Below, piece by piece: positions 63,305 to 64,000 of a DNA stretch of 64,000 nucleotides. Below the pieces are notes generated by a model. That model made no database searches, had not been told where the DNA came from, and saw only the letters and a program-made list of their open reading frames with translations. How positions within the stretch are numbered: position 1 is the first letter of the stretch; each line of letters starts with the position of its first letter. The stretch covers positions 310,001 through 374,000 of the forward strand of contig NZ_JAKKUV010000002.1 in NCBI RefSeq assembly GCF_021864465.1, read 5' to 3'. This stretch comes from Hyphobacterium sp. SN044 (lineage in GTDB: Bacteria > Pseudomonadota > Alphaproteobacteria > Caulobacterales > Maricaulaceae). A program made the translations under genes and the position numbers.

Positions 63305-64000
63305 GGCCAGATCTCCGGCAGGGCCAGACGCGCCATACCCGCGACGATCACGGCAAGCATCAGCGCATCGACGCGGTCGAGGACGCCGCCGTGTCCGGGA
63401 ATGATCTGACCGCTGTCCTTCACGCCGAAGCGGCGCTTGAACAACGACATGGCGAGATCACCGCCGACCGAGGCAATGGCCAGAATACCGGCCAGAAGCA
63501 CGAGCGGCGCGATGACGGTACCGGTTGAAGCGGCGAAGACAGCGCCTGCACCACAGCCGGCCATGATCCCCGCGACGAAGCCGGTCCAGGTTTTGTTCGG
63601 ACTGGCCTTCGGCCAGAGCTTCGGACCGCCAAGCCAGGTGCCGACAAGATAGGCGGCGATGTCCGCCGCCCAGACGACCGACAGGAGGAAGGCGACGGCC
63701 AGAAGCCCGCCGTCCTCATTGCGCAGGATCACCAGCAATCCGGCGGAGGCCGCGACATAAAGGAGACCGAAGGGTCCGCGCCAACGTTTTGCGACGGGCG
63801 CGTCGCCGGGAAATGTCAGACCGATCGCACCGGCAATCGGCCAGGCCACCGCCCAGAAGAAATCGCCCTGACCGGCGAACAGGATGGCACCCGCCGCAGA
63901 CACCGACGCAATTGCATAGCTGCGCGTCGGTGCATCCGGCTGGGCCATGCGCAGCCATTCCCACGCCATCGCAGCGGCAAACGCCGCGACATAGGCGGTG
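63301..64000 (-). CDS. cdsA: Phosphatidate cytidylyltransferase (5'-truncated by window)
   Basis: About 233 residues; the frame stays open to base 64000 (reading TAYVAAFAAAMAWEWLRM at the edge), so the N-terminus is outside. Several TM helices and the CDP-alcohol precursor signature are present: FKRRFGVKDSGQIIPGHGGV followed by LDRVDAL. It makes CDP-diacylglycerol from CTP and phosphatidate in the inner membrane. It is the upstream neighbour of dxr. Confidence 0.95.
   Translation of the reverse strand, partial: TAYVAAFAAAMAWEWLRMAQPDAPTRSYAIASVSAAGAILFAGQGDFFWAVAWPIAGAIGLTFPGDAPVAKRWRGPFGLLYVAASAGLLVILRNEDGGLLAVAFLLSVVWAADIAAYLVGTWLGGPKLWPKASPNKTWTGFVAGIMAGCGAGAVFAASTGTVIAPLVLLAGILAIASVGGDLAMSLFKRRFGVKDSGQIIPGHGGVLDRVDALMLAVIVAGMARLALPEIWP

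Overview
This 64 kb window looks like a piece of an alphaproteobacterial chromosome. It is GC-rich and densely packed, and nearly all of it is core genes. The affiliation rests on gene order and content: ntrYX-trkA-trkH-dat-hfq-hflX, ispDF divergent from dusB, lipA-coq10, an E1 beta with its own lipoyl domain, trpGDC-lexA-comEC-gltX-gltA, the cdsA-to-lpxB envelope block, and a lexA promoter with a GAAC-N7-GAAC site (the alphaproteobacterial SOS box read from the other strand). A marine stalked or dimorphic group (Maricaulales/Hyphomonadales) is my best guess, but this is inference.

Layout. 1-2745 (+): end of holB, tatD, an MBL hydrolase and mazG. 2742-12800 (-): hflX, hfq, a class IV aminotransferase, trkH, trkA, ntrX, ntrY and dusB; ntrBC are not between dusB and ntrY. 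12869-14509 (+): one reading frame fuses IspD, IspF and a CinA/PncC domain. 14486-18908 (-): a COQ10-type protein, lipA, a DUF6702-like protein and an M1 peptidase. 18974-24200: three exported proteins built from 17-residue solenoid repeats (membrane, lipoprotein and soluble forms) around an Aas-like acyl-ACP synthetase, plus a small membrane protein. 24226-33102: the pyruvate dehydrogenase region (lpd, pdhC, pdhB, pdhA) with a DhlA-type haloalkane dehalogenase, a cupin, and small genes nested in the pdh operon, one clearly AT-rich. 33196-40811 (-): ftsB-like gene, a LysM protein, eno, rpmF, pyrG, secG, a degenerate receiver protein and tpiA. 40941-53584: ppiD, trpE, trpG, trpD, trpC, lexA, gltX and gltA (+), with an antisense polysaccharide deacetylase between trpE and trpG, and comEC (-). 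53603-64000 (-): lpxB, lpxI, lpxA, fabZ, lpxD, skp, bamA, rseP, dxr and partial cdsA, an outer-membrane biogenesis operon read from cdsA towards lpxB.

The most unusual items are the IspD-IspF-CinA fusion, the 17-residue-repeat protein cluster with a 19-bp palindrome in its divergent promoter region, two palindromic repeat elements captured in frame at the same linker position of E1 beta and E2, an AT-rich gene translationally coupled inside the pdh operon, a pair of about 90-bp inverted-repeat elements flanking a cupin gene, and a cloverleaf-like intergenic repeat. I see no tRNA, rRNA, CRISPR array, insertion sequence with a transposase, or prophage gene. No stretch above 300 bases lacks a gene; the longest gaps (about 21112-21327, 27165-27394, 33502-33727 and 36666-36916) hold promoter-like sites and palindromic repeats.
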